From assembly GCF_000314995.1 (NCBI RefSeq), contig NZ_BAEO01000056.1:62001-126000 (forward strand): a stretch of 64,000 bases of DNA. Reading direction: 5' to 3'. Each line of letters begins with the position of its first letter. Position 1 is the stretch's first letter. Position numbers and translations under genes: made by a program. The notes under the pieces are model-generated. The model saw nothing but the letters and a program-made list of their open reading frames with translations. It ran no database searches and was not told the DNA's origin. Below, piece after piece: positions 38,292 to 47,030 of this stretch. The stretch is from Paraglaciecola arctica BSs20135. Lineage in GTDB: Bacteria > Pseudomonadota > Gammaproteobacteria > Enterobacterales > Alteromonadaceae.

Positions 38292-38319
38292 ATATGGGGC
38301 TAGGCAGTAAAAGTTCAAA
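38292..38319 (-). promoter_or_regulatory. sigma-32 heat-shock promoter of lon
   Basis: On the minus strand -35 TTTGAAC (38313-38319; consensus CTTGAAA), 13-bp spacer, -10 CCCCATAT (38292-38299), which fits the CCCCATnT consensus fully. The predicted start is about 40 nt before the lon ATG. E. coli lon has the same CCCCATAT element. Confidence 0.75.
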
Positions 38320-38385
38320 TGATAATTTAAAACAAAGCAGAATAAAGTGCAGTAAATAGATTTTTCTGGGGATATTTTCAGCAAT

Positions 38386-38410
38386 AAAAAAGGCTCTTTC
38401 GAGCCTTTTA
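38386..38410 (-). terminator. intrinsic terminator after clpX
   Basis: Stem GGCTC (38392-38396) and GAGCC (38401-38405) extended by A/T pairs, TTTC loop; on the minus strand it ends in a run of T. It lies about 10 bp after the clpX stop. Confidence 0.88.
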
Positions 38411-38417
38411 TTTATTT

Positions 38418-39695
38418 TTATTCCGAAGCGGCTTTTTTATCGACACCACTGTCGTAAATCAAAATAGGTTTTGATTCCCCACGAATGACAGTTTCATCAA
38501 TCACAACTTTACTGACGTTAGTCATTGATGGTAGGTCGTACATAGTATCCAGCAATACAGCTTCAACTATAGAGCGTAAACCACGAGCCCCCGTTTTACG
38601 TTGCATGGCTTTTTTAGCTATAGCTTGAAGAGCATCTTCACGGAATTCTAGTTCAGTGTTTTCCATTCCAAACAACGCTGAGTATTGTTTGGTTAAGGAG
38701 TTTTTAGGTTCACGTAAAATTTGAACCAATGCATCTTCACTAAGTTCTTCAAGACAAGTAAGTACAGGCAAACGTCCAATAAATTCTGGGATCAAGCCGT
38801 ATTTCACTAGATCTTCGGGCTCTACCTTTTTAAGCCATTCACCTTCTTGCGCTTTGTTGCTAATATTTTTAATTTCTGAACCAAAACCAATACCGGTTCC
38901 TGTATGAGCACGCTGCTCAATCACTTTATCTAAACCAGCAAAAGCACCACCACAAATAAACAATATCTTAGAGGTGTCTACTTGCAAAAACTCTTGTTGC
39001 GGATGTTTTCTGCCACCTTGAGGGGGGACAGAAGCAACTGTGCCTTCAATTAGTTTAAGTAGTGCTTGCTGTACGCCTTCACCGGATACATCTCGGGTAA
39101 TAGATGGGTTGTCTGATTTACGTGATATCTTGTCTATCTCATCGATATAAACAATACCGCGCTGGGCTTTTTCAACATCATAGTCGCATTTTTGTAGTAA
39201 TTTCTGAATGATATTTTCGACATCTTCACCTACATAACCCGCTTCAGTTAATGTTGTTGCATCAGCCATGGTAAATGGCACGTCTAACAACCTTGCAAGT
39301 GTTTCGGCTAGTAAGGTTTTACCACTTCCTGTTGGACCCATTAGCAAGATATTACTCTTACCTAATTCAACACCTTCATGTACATCGCCATTTCTTAAAC
39401 GTTTGTAATGATTATAAACCGCAACAGAAAGCACTTTTTTTGCATGCTCTTGACCAATCACGTAATCATCTAGATGAGCATGAATTTCTTTCGGTGTAGG
39501 TAAGTCATCTTGTTTTTTCTTGGGTGCGATTTCTTTTATTTCTTCGCGAATGATGTCATTACATAAATCGACACACTCATCACAAATAAAAACCGACGGG
39601 CCAGCAATTAATTTTCTTACTTCATGTTGGCTTTTACCACAGAACGAACAATACAAAAGTTTGTTGTCGCCATCGTTGCTTTTTTTATCACTCAT
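38418..39695 (-). CDS. clpX: ATP-dependent Clp protease ATP-binding subunit ClpX
   Basis: A 425-residue AAA+ unfoldase. N-terminal zinc-binding domain with four Cys in YCSFCGKSQ and [10 protein letters not shown]; Walker A GPTGSGKT; Walker [10 protein letters not shown]; pore loop GYVGEDVE; ClpP-binding IGF loop in [11 protein letters not shown]-terminal small domain with [10 protein letters not shown]. Works with ClpP to degrade tagged proteins. It follows clpP by 98 bp in the conserved tig-clpP-clpX-lon order. Confidence 0.98.
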   Translation of the reverse strand: MSDKKSNDGDNKLLYCSFCGKSQHEVRKLIAGPSVFICDECVDLCNDIIREEIKEIAPKKKQDDLPTPKEIHAHLDDYVIGQEHAKKVLSVAVYNHYKRLRNGDVHEGVELGKSNILLMGPTGSGKTLLAETLARLLDVPFTMADATTLTEAGYVGEDVENIIQKLLQKCDYDVEKAQRGIVYIDEIDKISRKSDNPSITRDVSGEGVQQALLKLIEGTVASVPPQGGRKHPQQEFLQVDTSKILFICGGAFAGLDKVIEQRAHTGTGIGFGSEIKNISNKAQEGEWLKKVEPEDLVKYGLIPEFIGRLPVLTCLEELSEDALVQILREPKNSLTKQYSALFGMENTELEFREDALQAIAKKAMQRKTGARGLRSIVEAVLLDTMYDLPSMTNVSKVVIDETVIRGESKPILIYDSGVDKKAASE

Positions 39696-39793
39696 TTACA
39701 ATCTTTTCCTATCTCAAACCGACTTATTACCACAACTGCCCTAATACTGATTGAGCTACAGTGTACTCATTAATATTTCAAAGAGTCACTATC

Positions 39794-40435
39794 TTATTTG
39801 TCGCTTTTTGTTTCTGCTTGATTATCAGGCCTATTAGTAAAGACCTTATCTATTAAGCCATATTCCATAGCTTCATCAGCACTTAAAAAGTTATCTCTAT
39901 CGGTATCTTTAGCAACAGTTTCATAATCTTTTCCAGTATGCTGTGCCATCAACCTGTTCATCTTCTCTTTAATAGACAGGATTTCTTTGGCATGTATTTC
40001 AAAATCTGAAGCCTGTCCTTGAAAACCACCTAAAGGTTGATGGATCATCACCCGTGAGTTTGGTAAACAATAACGCTTACCTTTTTCACCAGCCGACAAC
40101 AAAAATGCGCCCATACTCGCCGCCTGCCCAATACAAATAGTACTCACATTAGGCTTAATAAAATTCATTGTATCGTAAATTGCCATACCGGCAGTAACTG
40201 AACCACCAGGGGAGTTTATATACAAAAAAATGTCTTTTTCTGGATTTTCCGCTTCTAAAAAAAGCATCTGTGCCACGATCAAGTTAGCCATATGGTCTTC
40301 AACTTGACCAACTAAGAAAATAATATTCTCTTTAAGTAAACGAGAATAAATGTCATATGAACGCTCACCCTTAGCAGTTTGCTCAACGACCATAGGGACT
40401 AATGCGTTTGTAGGATCAAAAGGTGTATTCATCAT
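39794..40435 (-). CDS. clpP: ATP-dependent Clp protease proteolytic subunit ClpP
   Basis: A 213-residue serine protease, near the E. coli length (207), with a short N-terminal propeptide. Catalytic triad Ser107 (GQAASMGAF), His132 (SRVMIHQP) and Asp181 (DTDRDNF). Fourteen subunits form the degradation chamber used by ClpX and ClpA. A terminator hairpin lies between tig and clpP, so clpP likely also has its own promoter or relies on read-through. Confidence 0.98.
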   Translation of the reverse strand: MMNTPFDPTNALVPMVVEQTAKGERSYDIYSRLLKENIIFLVGQVEDHMANLIVAQMLFLEAENPEKDIFLYINSPGGSVTAGMAIYDTMNFIKPNVSTICIGQAASMGAFLLSAGEKGKRYCLPNSRVMIHQPLGGFQGQASDFEIHAKEILSIKEKMNRLMAQHTGKDYETVAKDTDRDNFLSADEAMEYGLIDKVFTNRPDNQAETKSDK

Positions 40436-40456
40436 ATATTAGAATTCTTCACAAAT

Positions 40457-40484
40457 AAAAATGCTCGGTAGTTACCGAGCATTT
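40457..40484 (-). terminator. intrinsic terminator between tig and clpP
   Basis: AAATGCTCGGTA (40459-40470) pairs with TACCGAGCATTT (40473-40484); the minus-strand 3' side continues as a short T run. It lies about 40 nt after the tig stop. Confidence 0.8.
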
Positions 40485-40525
40485 AAGCAGTTACAGACTA
40501 GATAAGTCAATTAACAATGGCCAAA

Positions 40526-41836
40526 TTAAGCCTGTTTGTTCATGATCTCATCAAAAGATTTCTTCACTTCTTTAACTTTGGCTTGTTCAAGCAATAATTC
40601 AACTGCTTGTTCTTCCATAGCAACATTGTTCATTTGTTGCATTAATTCGTCATTAGTTTTGTAGTATTCGATCACTTCTTGAGGATCTTCGTAAGCGGAA
40701 GCGGCAGTTTCAATTAGCGCATCTACTTTAGCAGTATCTACTTTTAGGTCGTTAGTTTTAATCACTTCACCTAACAACAAACCAATACTTACGCGTTTAC
40801 GGGCGTTTTCTTCAAACAAATCAGCAGGTAGCTCTGGCATGTTGTCAACGTTTCCGCCTTGTTGCTGGCTAAAACGTTGTTTAGCTTGCTCGCGTAACGC
40901 ATTAATTTCTTGATCAACTAATGCTTTTGGCAAATCAATTTGATTTTTTTCTAATAAACCAGCAATCACTTGCTCTTTTATTGACGCTTTTAATGTTTGA
41001 TCTAGCTCACGTTGCATATTTTTGCGAACTTCAGCATGCAGCGCTTCAATGTTGCCATCTTCAATACCGAACAATTTAGCAAACTCTTCGTCAACTTTAG
41101 GTAAGTCTAATTGCTCTACTTTTTTGATATTGATAGTGAACTGCGCCACTTTACCCTTCAGCTTTTCAGCATGATAATCTTCAGGGAAAGTAACATCAGC
41201 AATAACTTCGTCGCCAGTTTTATTGCCAACTATTGGCTTTTCAAAACCAGGGATCATGCGATCTTTACCCATTTCAAGGGCGAAATCTTCAGCTTTACCA
41301 CCATCAAACTCTTCACCATCGATAGTACCGATAAAATCAATAGTGACTTTGTCGTCTTTCTTAGCTTTGCGTTTAACTTCTTTGTAGTTAGCATGTTGCT
41401 TACGCAAAGTGTCAATCATTTCGCTTAAGTCTTTATCACTGATGTCGACTATTGGTTTTTCAACCTTAATCTTAGCAATATCTTTCACTTCTACTTCTGG
41501 ATACACTTCAAAAGCGGCAACAAACTCTAAGTCTTTGCCATCTTCATCAGTTTTCATTTCAAAGCTAGGCATGCCTGCTGGATTAATTTTTTCTTGAGTA
41601 ATAGCCTGATAGAAGTTGCGTTGCATCACTTCACCAGCAATCTCCTGACGAACGGCTTGGCCATAACGTTTCTTAATAACATTAACAGGAACTTTACCAG
41701 GGCGAAAACCATTGATTCTTTGGGTTTTAGCTAATTGCTGTAAGCGAGACTTAACTGCAGAATCAATTGACTCAGCAGGAACGGTGATAGTAAGACGGCG
41801 TTCTAAACCTTTGGTCGCCTCAACGGAAACTTGCAT
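40526..41836 (-). CDS. tig: trigger factor
   Basis: A 436-residue ribosome-bound chaperone and prolyl isomerase. Ribosome-binding domain with the loop GFRPGKVP near residue 43, FKBP-type domain about 160-245 ([18 protein letters not shown] to [13 protein letters not shown]), and the helical C-terminal chaperone arms. GAGG eight bases before the ATG supports the start. First gene of the tig-clpP-clpX-lon group. Confidence 0.97.
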   Translation of the reverse strand: MQVSVEATKGLERRLTITVPAESIDSAVKSRLQQLAKTQRINGFRPGKVPVNVIKKRYGQAVRQEIAGEVMQRNFYQAITQEKINPAGMPSFEMKTDEDGKDLEFVAAFEVYPEVEVKDIAKIKVEKPIVDISDKDLSEMIDTLRKQHANYKEVKRKAKKDDKVTIDFIGTIDGEEFDGGKAEDFALEMGKDRMIPGFEKPIVGNKTGDEVIADVTFPEDYHAEKLKGKVAQFTINIKKVEQLDLPKVDEEFAKLFGIEDGNIEALHAEVRKNMQRELDQTLKASIKEQVIAGLLEKNQIDLPKALVDQEINALREQAKQRFSQQQGGNVDNMPELPADLFEENARKRVSIGLLLGEVIKTNDLKVDTAKVDALIETAASAYEDPQEVIEYYKTNDELMQQMNNVAMEEQAVELLLEQAKVKEVKKSFDEIMNKQA

Positions 41837-42258
41837 TCTAATACCTCAATTATGCGCATACTTGCGCTTATGTATAATGACTAATGAGCTTTTATCGGCG
41901 CAAAATAATTGAGTGTTACGGATAACACTTGTTGCGTCCGAATATCCTGACAAAAGAAAAAAACTTATTTCTAGCCAAGACAGCCTGATAAAAAGACGCA
42001 GTAGTATAGCGATAGCTATTACGCAAGTCGAGGGTAAAATGCCCTGCATTGGAATAGTATTGTCGTTTAGTAACTTAATAACGACTTTGGTACTTAAAAA
42101 ATCCTTGCCATAGATACAATGACATAGCTGCTATAGTTAAATTTTCGAGATACGAGATTTTAAGAGCATATGCTCTACATACTGGCATTCATGCTTTTTT
42201 CTCGCAGAATTCCCTTCTGTTTGATTGACTCTTTAGTAAACCAGAATTCAGGTTACCG
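41837..42258. other. intergenic region between tig and the exonuclease gene (422 bp)
   Basis: No supported gene. Short open frames exist on both strands but lack ribosome sites and family resemblance. It should contain the tig promoter (minus strand); TTGCGC and TTATAC-like hexamers near 41870-41905 do not have good spacing. In E. coli this position next to tig holds bolA, which is absent here. Confidence 0.5.
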
Positions 42259-42870
42259 TCAACCGTCAACAATATGCTCCTGAGCCACACAATGATTTTT
42301 AACACAAATAGCTGAATGAGCATCATTCGCTGCATATAATATTTGATGTTGCTGAAGTGGGTATTGTGCCCAGTTTGACCTCTGAGCCCCCTTCCCTAGT
42401 CTAGATTTAAGCACCATTGCCACAGCGGCTCGAGCTCCAATCAAATCTTTATCACCCACTAGGTTCTTTAACTCAACTGATAAATCTTGTGTGTTTGCAA
42501 TATCAATACTGAGTTTATTACGAAGTTCCTTTTTATCTCCTTTAAGACCAAAGCCTACCTTTTGAATATTTGGGTTGCACAAAATAGCCTTAGCTGTAGA
42601 TATAGCGAAAGGAAACTTAGTAGGGAATAAAAAGGCCTTAGTTGCTGTTGCTAGTTGGATCAAGGTGGGTCCAGGGCTGGTTTGCCCCTTACGAAAAATA
42701 GGCTTACTTTCAGTATCAAACCCCAAACAAATTTCAGTCTCTAACTCTTTTAATGCATTTACTGCATCTAACTCAGTTTCGATAATATCAATATCTGCAA
42801 GGCTAAGGCCAACATACAATGGCAATCTACTTACCTGCTCTTTAGTAGGACGTTCCATGTTCAATTCCAT
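42259..42870 (-). CDS. DEDD-family 3'-5' exonuclease, RNase D-like
   Basis: A 203-residue stand-alone exonuclease domain. Exo I motif CLGFDTESKP (Asp and Glu), Exo II around GFGLKGDKKEL, and Exo III YAANDAHSA with the Tyr-x3-Asp arrangement of the DEDDy type, as in the proofreading domain of DNA polymerase I and RNase D. No HRDC domain, so it is not full-length RNase D. Substrate (DNA or RNA) unknown. The start MELNMERPTKEQ has two possible Met codons four residues apart. Monocistronic. Confidence 0.85.
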   Translation of the reverse strand: MELNMERPTKEQVSRLPLYVGLSLADIDIIETELDAVNALKELETEICLGFDTESKPIFRKGQTSPGPTLIQLATATKAFLFPTKFPFAISTAKAILCNPNIQKVGFGLKGDKKELRNKLSIDIANTQDLSVELKNLVGDKDLIGARAAVAMVLKSRLGKGAQRSNWAQYPLQQHQILYAANDAHSAICVKNHCVAQEHIVDG

Positions 42871-43235
42871 AATTAAGTTTAAACAAGCCCATCATAATAC
42901 AAAAGACTAAAGATCTATTGCTCACAGGGCATACGCAGGAAAAAACAATTTATTTTAAAATCAATAACTTAAATTCTTAATTTGACAATGAGTCCAATAT
43001 TTTCACTTTCAACAAACCTGACCCCACAGATTAAAGCTCGCCGATTATTTTTCGAATTAAGTAGGGCAATCACCATGGATGGCGGTAAGTGTCTGAGCAA
43101 GCTTATGACACGAGATGGAATATAGAAATTAATAGGAAACTCATCGTAATGCCACCCTAAGGAGGTCTCAGAAAGTTGCCGAAATACGACTTAGAAAGTA
43201 AACATTTTATTAAAGGAATATAAAACAAGAAAAGA
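42871..43235. other. intergenic region between the exonuclease gene and the tRNA operon (365 bp)
   Basis: No supported gene. It holds a perfect AAGGAGGT (43159-43166) that is not followed by a useful reading frame, and T-rich sequence (minus strand) directly after the last tRNA, which may aid termination of the tRNA operon. Confidence 0.45.
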
Positions 43236-43312
43236 TGGTCGGTGAGACAGGATTCGAACCTGCGACCCCTTGGACCCAAACCAAGTGCGCTACCAAGCTG
43301 CGCTACTCACCG
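43236..43312 (-). tRNA. tRNA-Pro (TGG), distal copy
   Basis: 77-nt tRNA including the encoded CCA. Acceptor CGGTGAG/CTCACCG, discriminator A, anticodon loop TTTGGGT with anticodon TGG, and T-loop TTCGAAT. Last gene of the five-tRNA operon. Its sequence is identical to the first tRNA-Pro at 43834-43910. Confidence 0.97.
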
Positions 43313-43481
43313 ACTTAACTCTAAAACAACCTATTATAAGTTCATCACAATATTTAAAGATGAAGTTCCTTAAAATAATGAACTTATGAACTATCAGTTT
43401 TGTATAGGGATATACAAATTAGATAAATTAAAAATTACTTTCTTAATATAAAAACCATTTGGGATCAAATGACTATAAATA

Positions 43482-43566
43482 TGGTGCGGAAGGAGAGACT
43501 CGAACTCTCACGCCGTGAAGCACTGGAACCTAAATCCAGCGTGTCTACCAATTCCACCACTCCCGC
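43482..43566 (-). tRNA. tRNA-Leu (TAG)
   Basis: 85-nt class II tRNA with encoded CCA. Acceptor GCGGGAG/CTTCCGC (one G-T pair), anticodon stem CTGGA/TCCAG with loop TTTAGGT (anticodon TAG) and a long variable arm. It begins 3 nt after the tRNA-His gene. Confidence 0.96.
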
Positions 43567-43569
43567 GAG

Positions 43570-43645
43570 TGGGGTGGGCGACGGGGCTCGAACCCGCGAC
43601 AACCGGAATCACAATCCGGGGCTCTACCAACTGAGCTACGCTCAC
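43570..43645 (-). tRNA. tRNA-His (GTG)
   Basis: 76 nt with encoded CCA; an extra G at position -1 (43646) opposite discriminator C73 is encoded, as expected for tRNA-His. Anticodon stem CCGGA/TCCGG with loop TTGTGAT (GTG). The acceptor 5' strand is GTGAGCG against CGCCCAC, so position 4 is A facing C69, a mismatch where G-C is usual. Confidence 0.96.
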
Positions 43646-43737
43646 CACAATAAACTGTAGTAAATTTTCAACTTTTAAATTAAGAACTATTTCTCAACCT
43701 CTCGCTCGCTTATGCGTTCGAAAGAATTAGAACCAAA

Positions 43738-43814
43738 TGGTGGTCCCAGAAGGATTCGAACCTTCGACCCACGGCTTAGAAAGCCGTTGCTCTATCCAGC
43801 TGAGCTATGGAACC
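43738..43814 (-). tRNA. tRNA-Arg (TCT)
   Basis: 77-nt tRNA with encoded CCA. Acceptor GGTTCCA/TGGGACC, anticodon stem ACGGC/GCCGT with loop TTTCTAA (anticodon TCT), reading AGA/AGG codons. Second gene of the operon. Confidence 0.97.
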
Positions 43815-43833
43815 TAAGGTGACATTTGAGAAA

Positions 43834-43910
43834 TGGTCGGTGAGACAGGATTCGAACCTGCGACCCCTTGGACCCAAACCAAGTGCGCTACCAAGCTGCG
43901 CTACTCACCG
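43834..43910 (-). tRNA. tRNA-Pro (TGG), promoter-proximal copy
   Basis: Identical in sequence to the tRNA-Pro at 43236-43312, and the identity extends a few bases into the 5' flank. It is the first gene after the operon promoter. Confidence 0.97.
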
Positions 43911-43943
43911 ACTTAACCCGTAACGTTGTTCTCATCTCGATAC

Positions 43944-43981
43944 GGGAGGCGCATGTTACATAGCTTACATAACCTCGTCAA
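43944..43981 (-). promoter_or_regulatory. promoter of the tRNA operon with a GC-rich discriminator
   Basis: On the minus strand -35 TTGACG (43976-43981), 17-bp spacer, -10 TAACAT (43953-43958), followed by the GC-rich discriminator GCGCCTCCC (43944-43952). Such discriminators are typical of tRNA and rRNA promoters repressed by ppGpp. The transcript would start about 35 nt before the first tRNA-Pro. Confidence 0.75.
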
Positions 43982-44076
43982 ACACTTTTTCGATCAATTT
44001 TTTCGATTGATTACTTTTAATCCAAGATGCGCATTTTTTGATAAATCAGCACCTAAAAAACTATACATACGAACTT

Positions 44077-44337
44077 TTATTTCAAAAGTGCATGGTCTTT
44101 AGGTAGCTTGTTTCTAAGCCAAACTGCAAGTTTATGTTTCATACTCAATAAATCTTCACTGCCAGCAGGTAACGGCGTAATCAGTTTGTCATTCGCCAAC
44201 AAACGATAAATACATTCAACTTTTTCTTTAGCAGAATCTGTTGCTGAGAAAGTTTTGAACCCTCTGTTTTTGGCATATGCTTCGCCCACTACTAAGGCTT
44301 TTTTCAACAATTGGGTTTCATTTGGAATTTTTTTCAT
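44077..44337 (-). CDS. DUF5062 family protein
   Basis: An 86-residue, mostly helical cytoplasmic protein: MKKIPNETQLLKKALVVGEA, then CIYRLLANDKLI and a C terminus MKHKLAVWLRNKLPKDHALL, which I recognise as the DUF5062 pattern found in Vibrio and Shewanella relatives. Function unknown. ATG after AAATGTGAGATG-like sequence without a strong Shine-Dalgarno. Isolated, upstream of the tRNA operon on the same strand. Confidence 0.75.
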   Translation of the reverse strand: MKKIPNETQLLKKALVVGEAYAKNRGFKTFSATDSAKEKVECIYRLLANDKLITPLPAGSEDLLSMKHKLAVWLRNKLPKDHALLK

Positions 44338-44573
44338 TTACATCTCACATTTATTAATTGCTGTAATAAGTCCAGTAACCATTCTTTTCAGAGGTAAAAT
44401 CTACGTTAGTTTAATAAATTTCACCTACTAGACTAACTGCACGTTATATCAATAACAACTAGAAATGGTTTAAGAATTATGATTGATTTTGGCATTTTTA
44501 ATACATCCTAATTGCGACAAACCCCAGCGATATGTGACAATACACTCACGGAATATTTTGCTCTAGGTTATTC

Positions 44574-45428
44574 ATGCCAGCACAGAAAATTGATGGTATT
44601 TTAATTGCCAAACATATTAGACAACATGTAGCTATACAAGTCGAAGCCATAATCTCATCAGGCAGAAGAGCGCCAGGTTTGGCCGTTATATTAGTGGGCA
44701 GTGATGCTGCCTCACATGTTTACGTTAACAAGAAACGCATGGCCTGTGAAGAAGTTGGATTTGTCTCTAAATCTTATGATTTACCGGCGACAACGTCTCA
44801 ACAATCTCTGCTCGATATTATCGACCAATTAAACGTCGACGATGAAATTGACGGTATATTAGTACAACTTCCACTTCCCGCAGGCTTAAACAAAGAGCAA
44901 ATATTAGAGCGTATCGATCCTCACAAAGATGTAGATGGCTTTCATCCTTACAATATCGGCAGACTTGCCCAGCGTATCCCTGCTTTGCGTCCTTGCACAC
45001 CTAAAGGCATCATGAGTCTTATTGAGTCCACTAAGCGCCCTATTAAAGGTTTGGATGCAGTCATAGTAGGCGCTTCCAATATTGTCGGTCGTCCAATGTT
45101 TATGGAGCTCCTTTTAGCCGGATGTACAGTAACTAGTTGTCATAAATTCACTCAAGATCTGAAATCTCATGTTCAGCGTGCTGATTTATTAGTCGTGGCG
45201 GTAGGCATACCAGAATTTATTCCAGGAGATTGGATAAAACCCGGTTCAATTGTTATAGATGTAGGTATCAATCGTAATCAAGATGGTAGCTTAGGAGGAG
45301 ATATTGAATATGCAGGAGCTTCTCAAAGAGCTGGCTGGATAACTCCCGTGCCAGGTGGTGTAGGACCGATGACAGTCGCCAGTCTAATTGAAAATACATT
45401 AGAAGCTTATGTGAAGTACCATTCATAA
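44574..45428 (+). CDS. folD: bifunctional methylenetetrahydrofolate dehydrogenase/cyclohydrolase
   Basis: A 284-residue enzyme interconverting 5,10-methylene-THF and 10-formyl-THF, supplying one-carbon units for purines. Catalytic region [13 protein letters not shown] (Lys), [27 protein letters not shown]-binding [11 protein letters not shown]-terminal [11 protein letters not shown]. Length equals the family norm. Two bases separate its stop from the DUF1415 start, so the two form an operon. Confidence 0.97.
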   Translation: MPAQKIDGILIAKHIRQHVAIQVEAIISSGRRAPGLAVILVGSDAASHVYVNKKRMACEEVGFVSKSYDLPATTSQQSLLDIIDQLNVDDEIDGILVQLPLPAGLNKEQILERIDPHKDVDGFHPYNIGRLAQRIPALRPCTPKGIMSLIESTKRPIKGLDAVIVGASNIVGRPMFMELLLAGCTVTSCHKFTQDLKSHVQRADLLVVAVGIPEFIPGDWIKPGSIVIDVGINRNQDGSLGGDIEYAGASQRAGWITPVPGGVGPMTVASLIENTLEAYVKYHS

Positions 45429-45430
45429 AT

Positions 45431-45979
45431 ATGAACATATCTGCCCAGTTACCGGATGAAGAGGTTCTGACTGCGGTCAAATATTGGATAGACAAAGTGA
45501 TTGTAGGGCAAAACTTCTGTCCTTTCGCTAAAAAAGAAATACAACGCAATACTGTGCGTTATGCCATTTTCCCCGCGACTCAAGTTAATGATGCTCTAAG
45601 CCATTTACTAGAAGAACTGGCAATACTCGACCAAAAACAGAATATCCAAACCACATTGCTGATTTTTCCATCAGGCTTTGCCGATTTTGAGTGTTATTTA
45701 GATATGCTTGAAATGGCCAACTCGCTCATAAGCCAAGGTGGTTATGGAGGTATCTATCAATTAGCCAGCTTTCATCCCGATTACTGCTTCGATGGTGAGG
45801 ATCAAAATGATCCAGCCAATTACACTAATAGGTCACCCTACCCCATTTTACATATACTCAGAGAAAGCAGTATTGAAGCTGTGCTGAAACATTACCCTGA
45901 ACCAGAAAGTATTCCTGAAAACAATATAACAAAGGCAAGGGAACTAGGTTCAAGCTACTTACAATCCTTATTAAAATAA
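45431..45979 (+). CDS. DUF1415 domain-containing protein
   Basis: A 182-residue protein whose features VKYWIDKVIVGQNFCPFAK, FPSGFADFECYLDML, YQLASFHPDYCFDG and NRSPYPILHILRE match DUF1415. The conserved Cys/His-rich blocks hint at a metal or redox role, but none is established. It is directly coupled to folD (2-nt gap) and convergent with the DUF4340 gene. Confidence 0.85.
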   Translation: MNISAQLPDEEVLTAVKYWIDKVIVGQNFCPFAKKEIQRNTVRYAIFPATQVNDALSHLLEELAILDQKQNIQTTLLIFPSGFADFECYLDMLEMANSLISQGGYGGIYQLASFHPDYCFDGEDQNDPANYTNRSPYPILHILRESSIEAVLKHYPEPESIPENNITKARELGSSYLQSLLK

Positions 45980-46004
45980 CCAGAACCCGTATAATACATA
46001 CCTA

Positions 46005-47030
46005 TTAGAAAGGTGAATCCCCTTCATCAACAGTTTCAGGACTTGGATCACTATTGTTTGTAGTGGCGTTCTGTTCTGCTAAAAAGTCATCTAGGGTTTT
46101 GATCAATTGTTGTGCTGAAAAGTTAGACACTTGGTAATACCATTTTTGCCAATACTCTGGCTGATCGTTAGAACTAAAATTCACATAATGTTTATCATCA
46201 AGTTCACTTACGATGACCTGAAATATTTTTTCGTCTGAGGTACTCACTTCTAGCTGAGTCAATATCTTTAACGATTGAGTAAAATCATCATCCGCGGTGA
46301 GTAGCTGTTCAAAATTAAGATCGATTAAGTTACTAACAACTGCATTAAGAATACTGTCGTACTGCAATTCTCTATCTTTGGGCATGTTAATTAATTGAAA
46401 ATCACCACTAGCAGATTTTGTTATTTGCCAATCTAAGTTGTCTACTCTTGAAACGGAACTAATATCTTGTGTTTGAAAAGGTAAAATCGGTTGTTTTAAC
46501 CATGAAAATTTATCTATTGGTAAATTTACTGTTTTATCTATTCGCCAGCTTTGAGGGTTTTCAGGTTTAAGGATATAGTGCCCTTCCCCCACAGTGACCT
46601 TATTACCTACTAAAACCTGCCATAAATGATCATCAGCTTTAAAGGTTACTAACGTTGCCATGCTGTCGTCAGTATCTATAGATTGTAATCCCAAACGGAT
46701 ATAGTTTTTTGGCTTACTCGTTTTTGCCTCAACTAATTTTGCGCGCATCATAGTTTCGACAAAATCTGCTAGTTTGTCCTGTGAAATAGGATAAACATGT
46801 TGTCCAGGATCAAAAGTGGCCAACCAACTGTCACCTAGTTTTTGTGCACTAAATAACACACCTTGTGCATTTTTTATTTCGACGTTATCCAATTGATTAG
46901 CAAATTTTTGCAGATCTTCAAACAAAAATCCTGCTTCAAATGTATCTTTGGTAGGTGCTTGGATCAGCCATACCCCTAGTCCAACAGCTAATATCGCAAT
47001 AGCAGTCAATATAGAAACTTGTTTATTCAT
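46005..47030 (-). CDS. DUF4340 domain-containing protein, fourth gene of the Gld-like ABC operon
   Basis: A 341-residue protein with an N-terminal membrane anchor (about 5-23, VSILTAIAILAVGLGVWLI) and an exported body carrying a DUF4340-type repeat (NVEIKNAQGVLFSAQKLGDS; VDNLDWQITKSASGDF). Proteins of this family follow GldG-like subunits in many bacteria, and the start overlaps the upstream stop by 4 bp (ATGA), so the product probably works in the same complex. The Ser/Asn-rich tail is not conserved-looking. Function unknown. Confidence 0.83.
   Translation of the reverse strand: MNKQVSILTAIAILAVGLGVWLIQAPTKDTFEAGFLFEDLQKFANQLDNVEIKNAQGVLFSAQKLGDSWLATFDPGQHVYPISQDKLADFVETMMRAKLVEAKTSKPKNYIRLGLQSIDTDDSMATLVTFKADDHLWQVLVGNKVTVGEGHYILKPENPQSWRIDKTVNLPIDKFSWLKQPILPFQTQDISSVSRVDNLDWQITKSASGDFQLINMPKDRELQYDSILNAVVSNLIDLNFEQLLTADDDFTQSLKILTQLEVSTSDEKIFQVIVSELDDKHYVNFSSNDQPEYWQKWYYQVSNFSAQQLIKTLDDFLAEQNATTNNSDPSPETVDEGDSPF

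Noticed and set aside
41846-42113. Overlapping 66- and 67-codon frames on both strands next to tig
   Set aside because: No ribosome sites, no family resemblance and mutually overlapping; treated as chance.
43014-43028. A CCTGACCCC sequence reminiscent of flanks of REP-associated transposase genes
   Set aside because: Too short, with no transposase and no palindrome nearby.
43159-43166. Perfect AAGGAGGT Shine-Dalgarno-like octamer
   Set aside because: No useful reading frame follows; the best is 15 codons from a TTG.
43469-43660. A 63-codon open frame across the tRNA-Leu and tRNA-His genes
   Set aside because: It is made of tRNA sequence read in reverse; the tRNA structures explain it fully.
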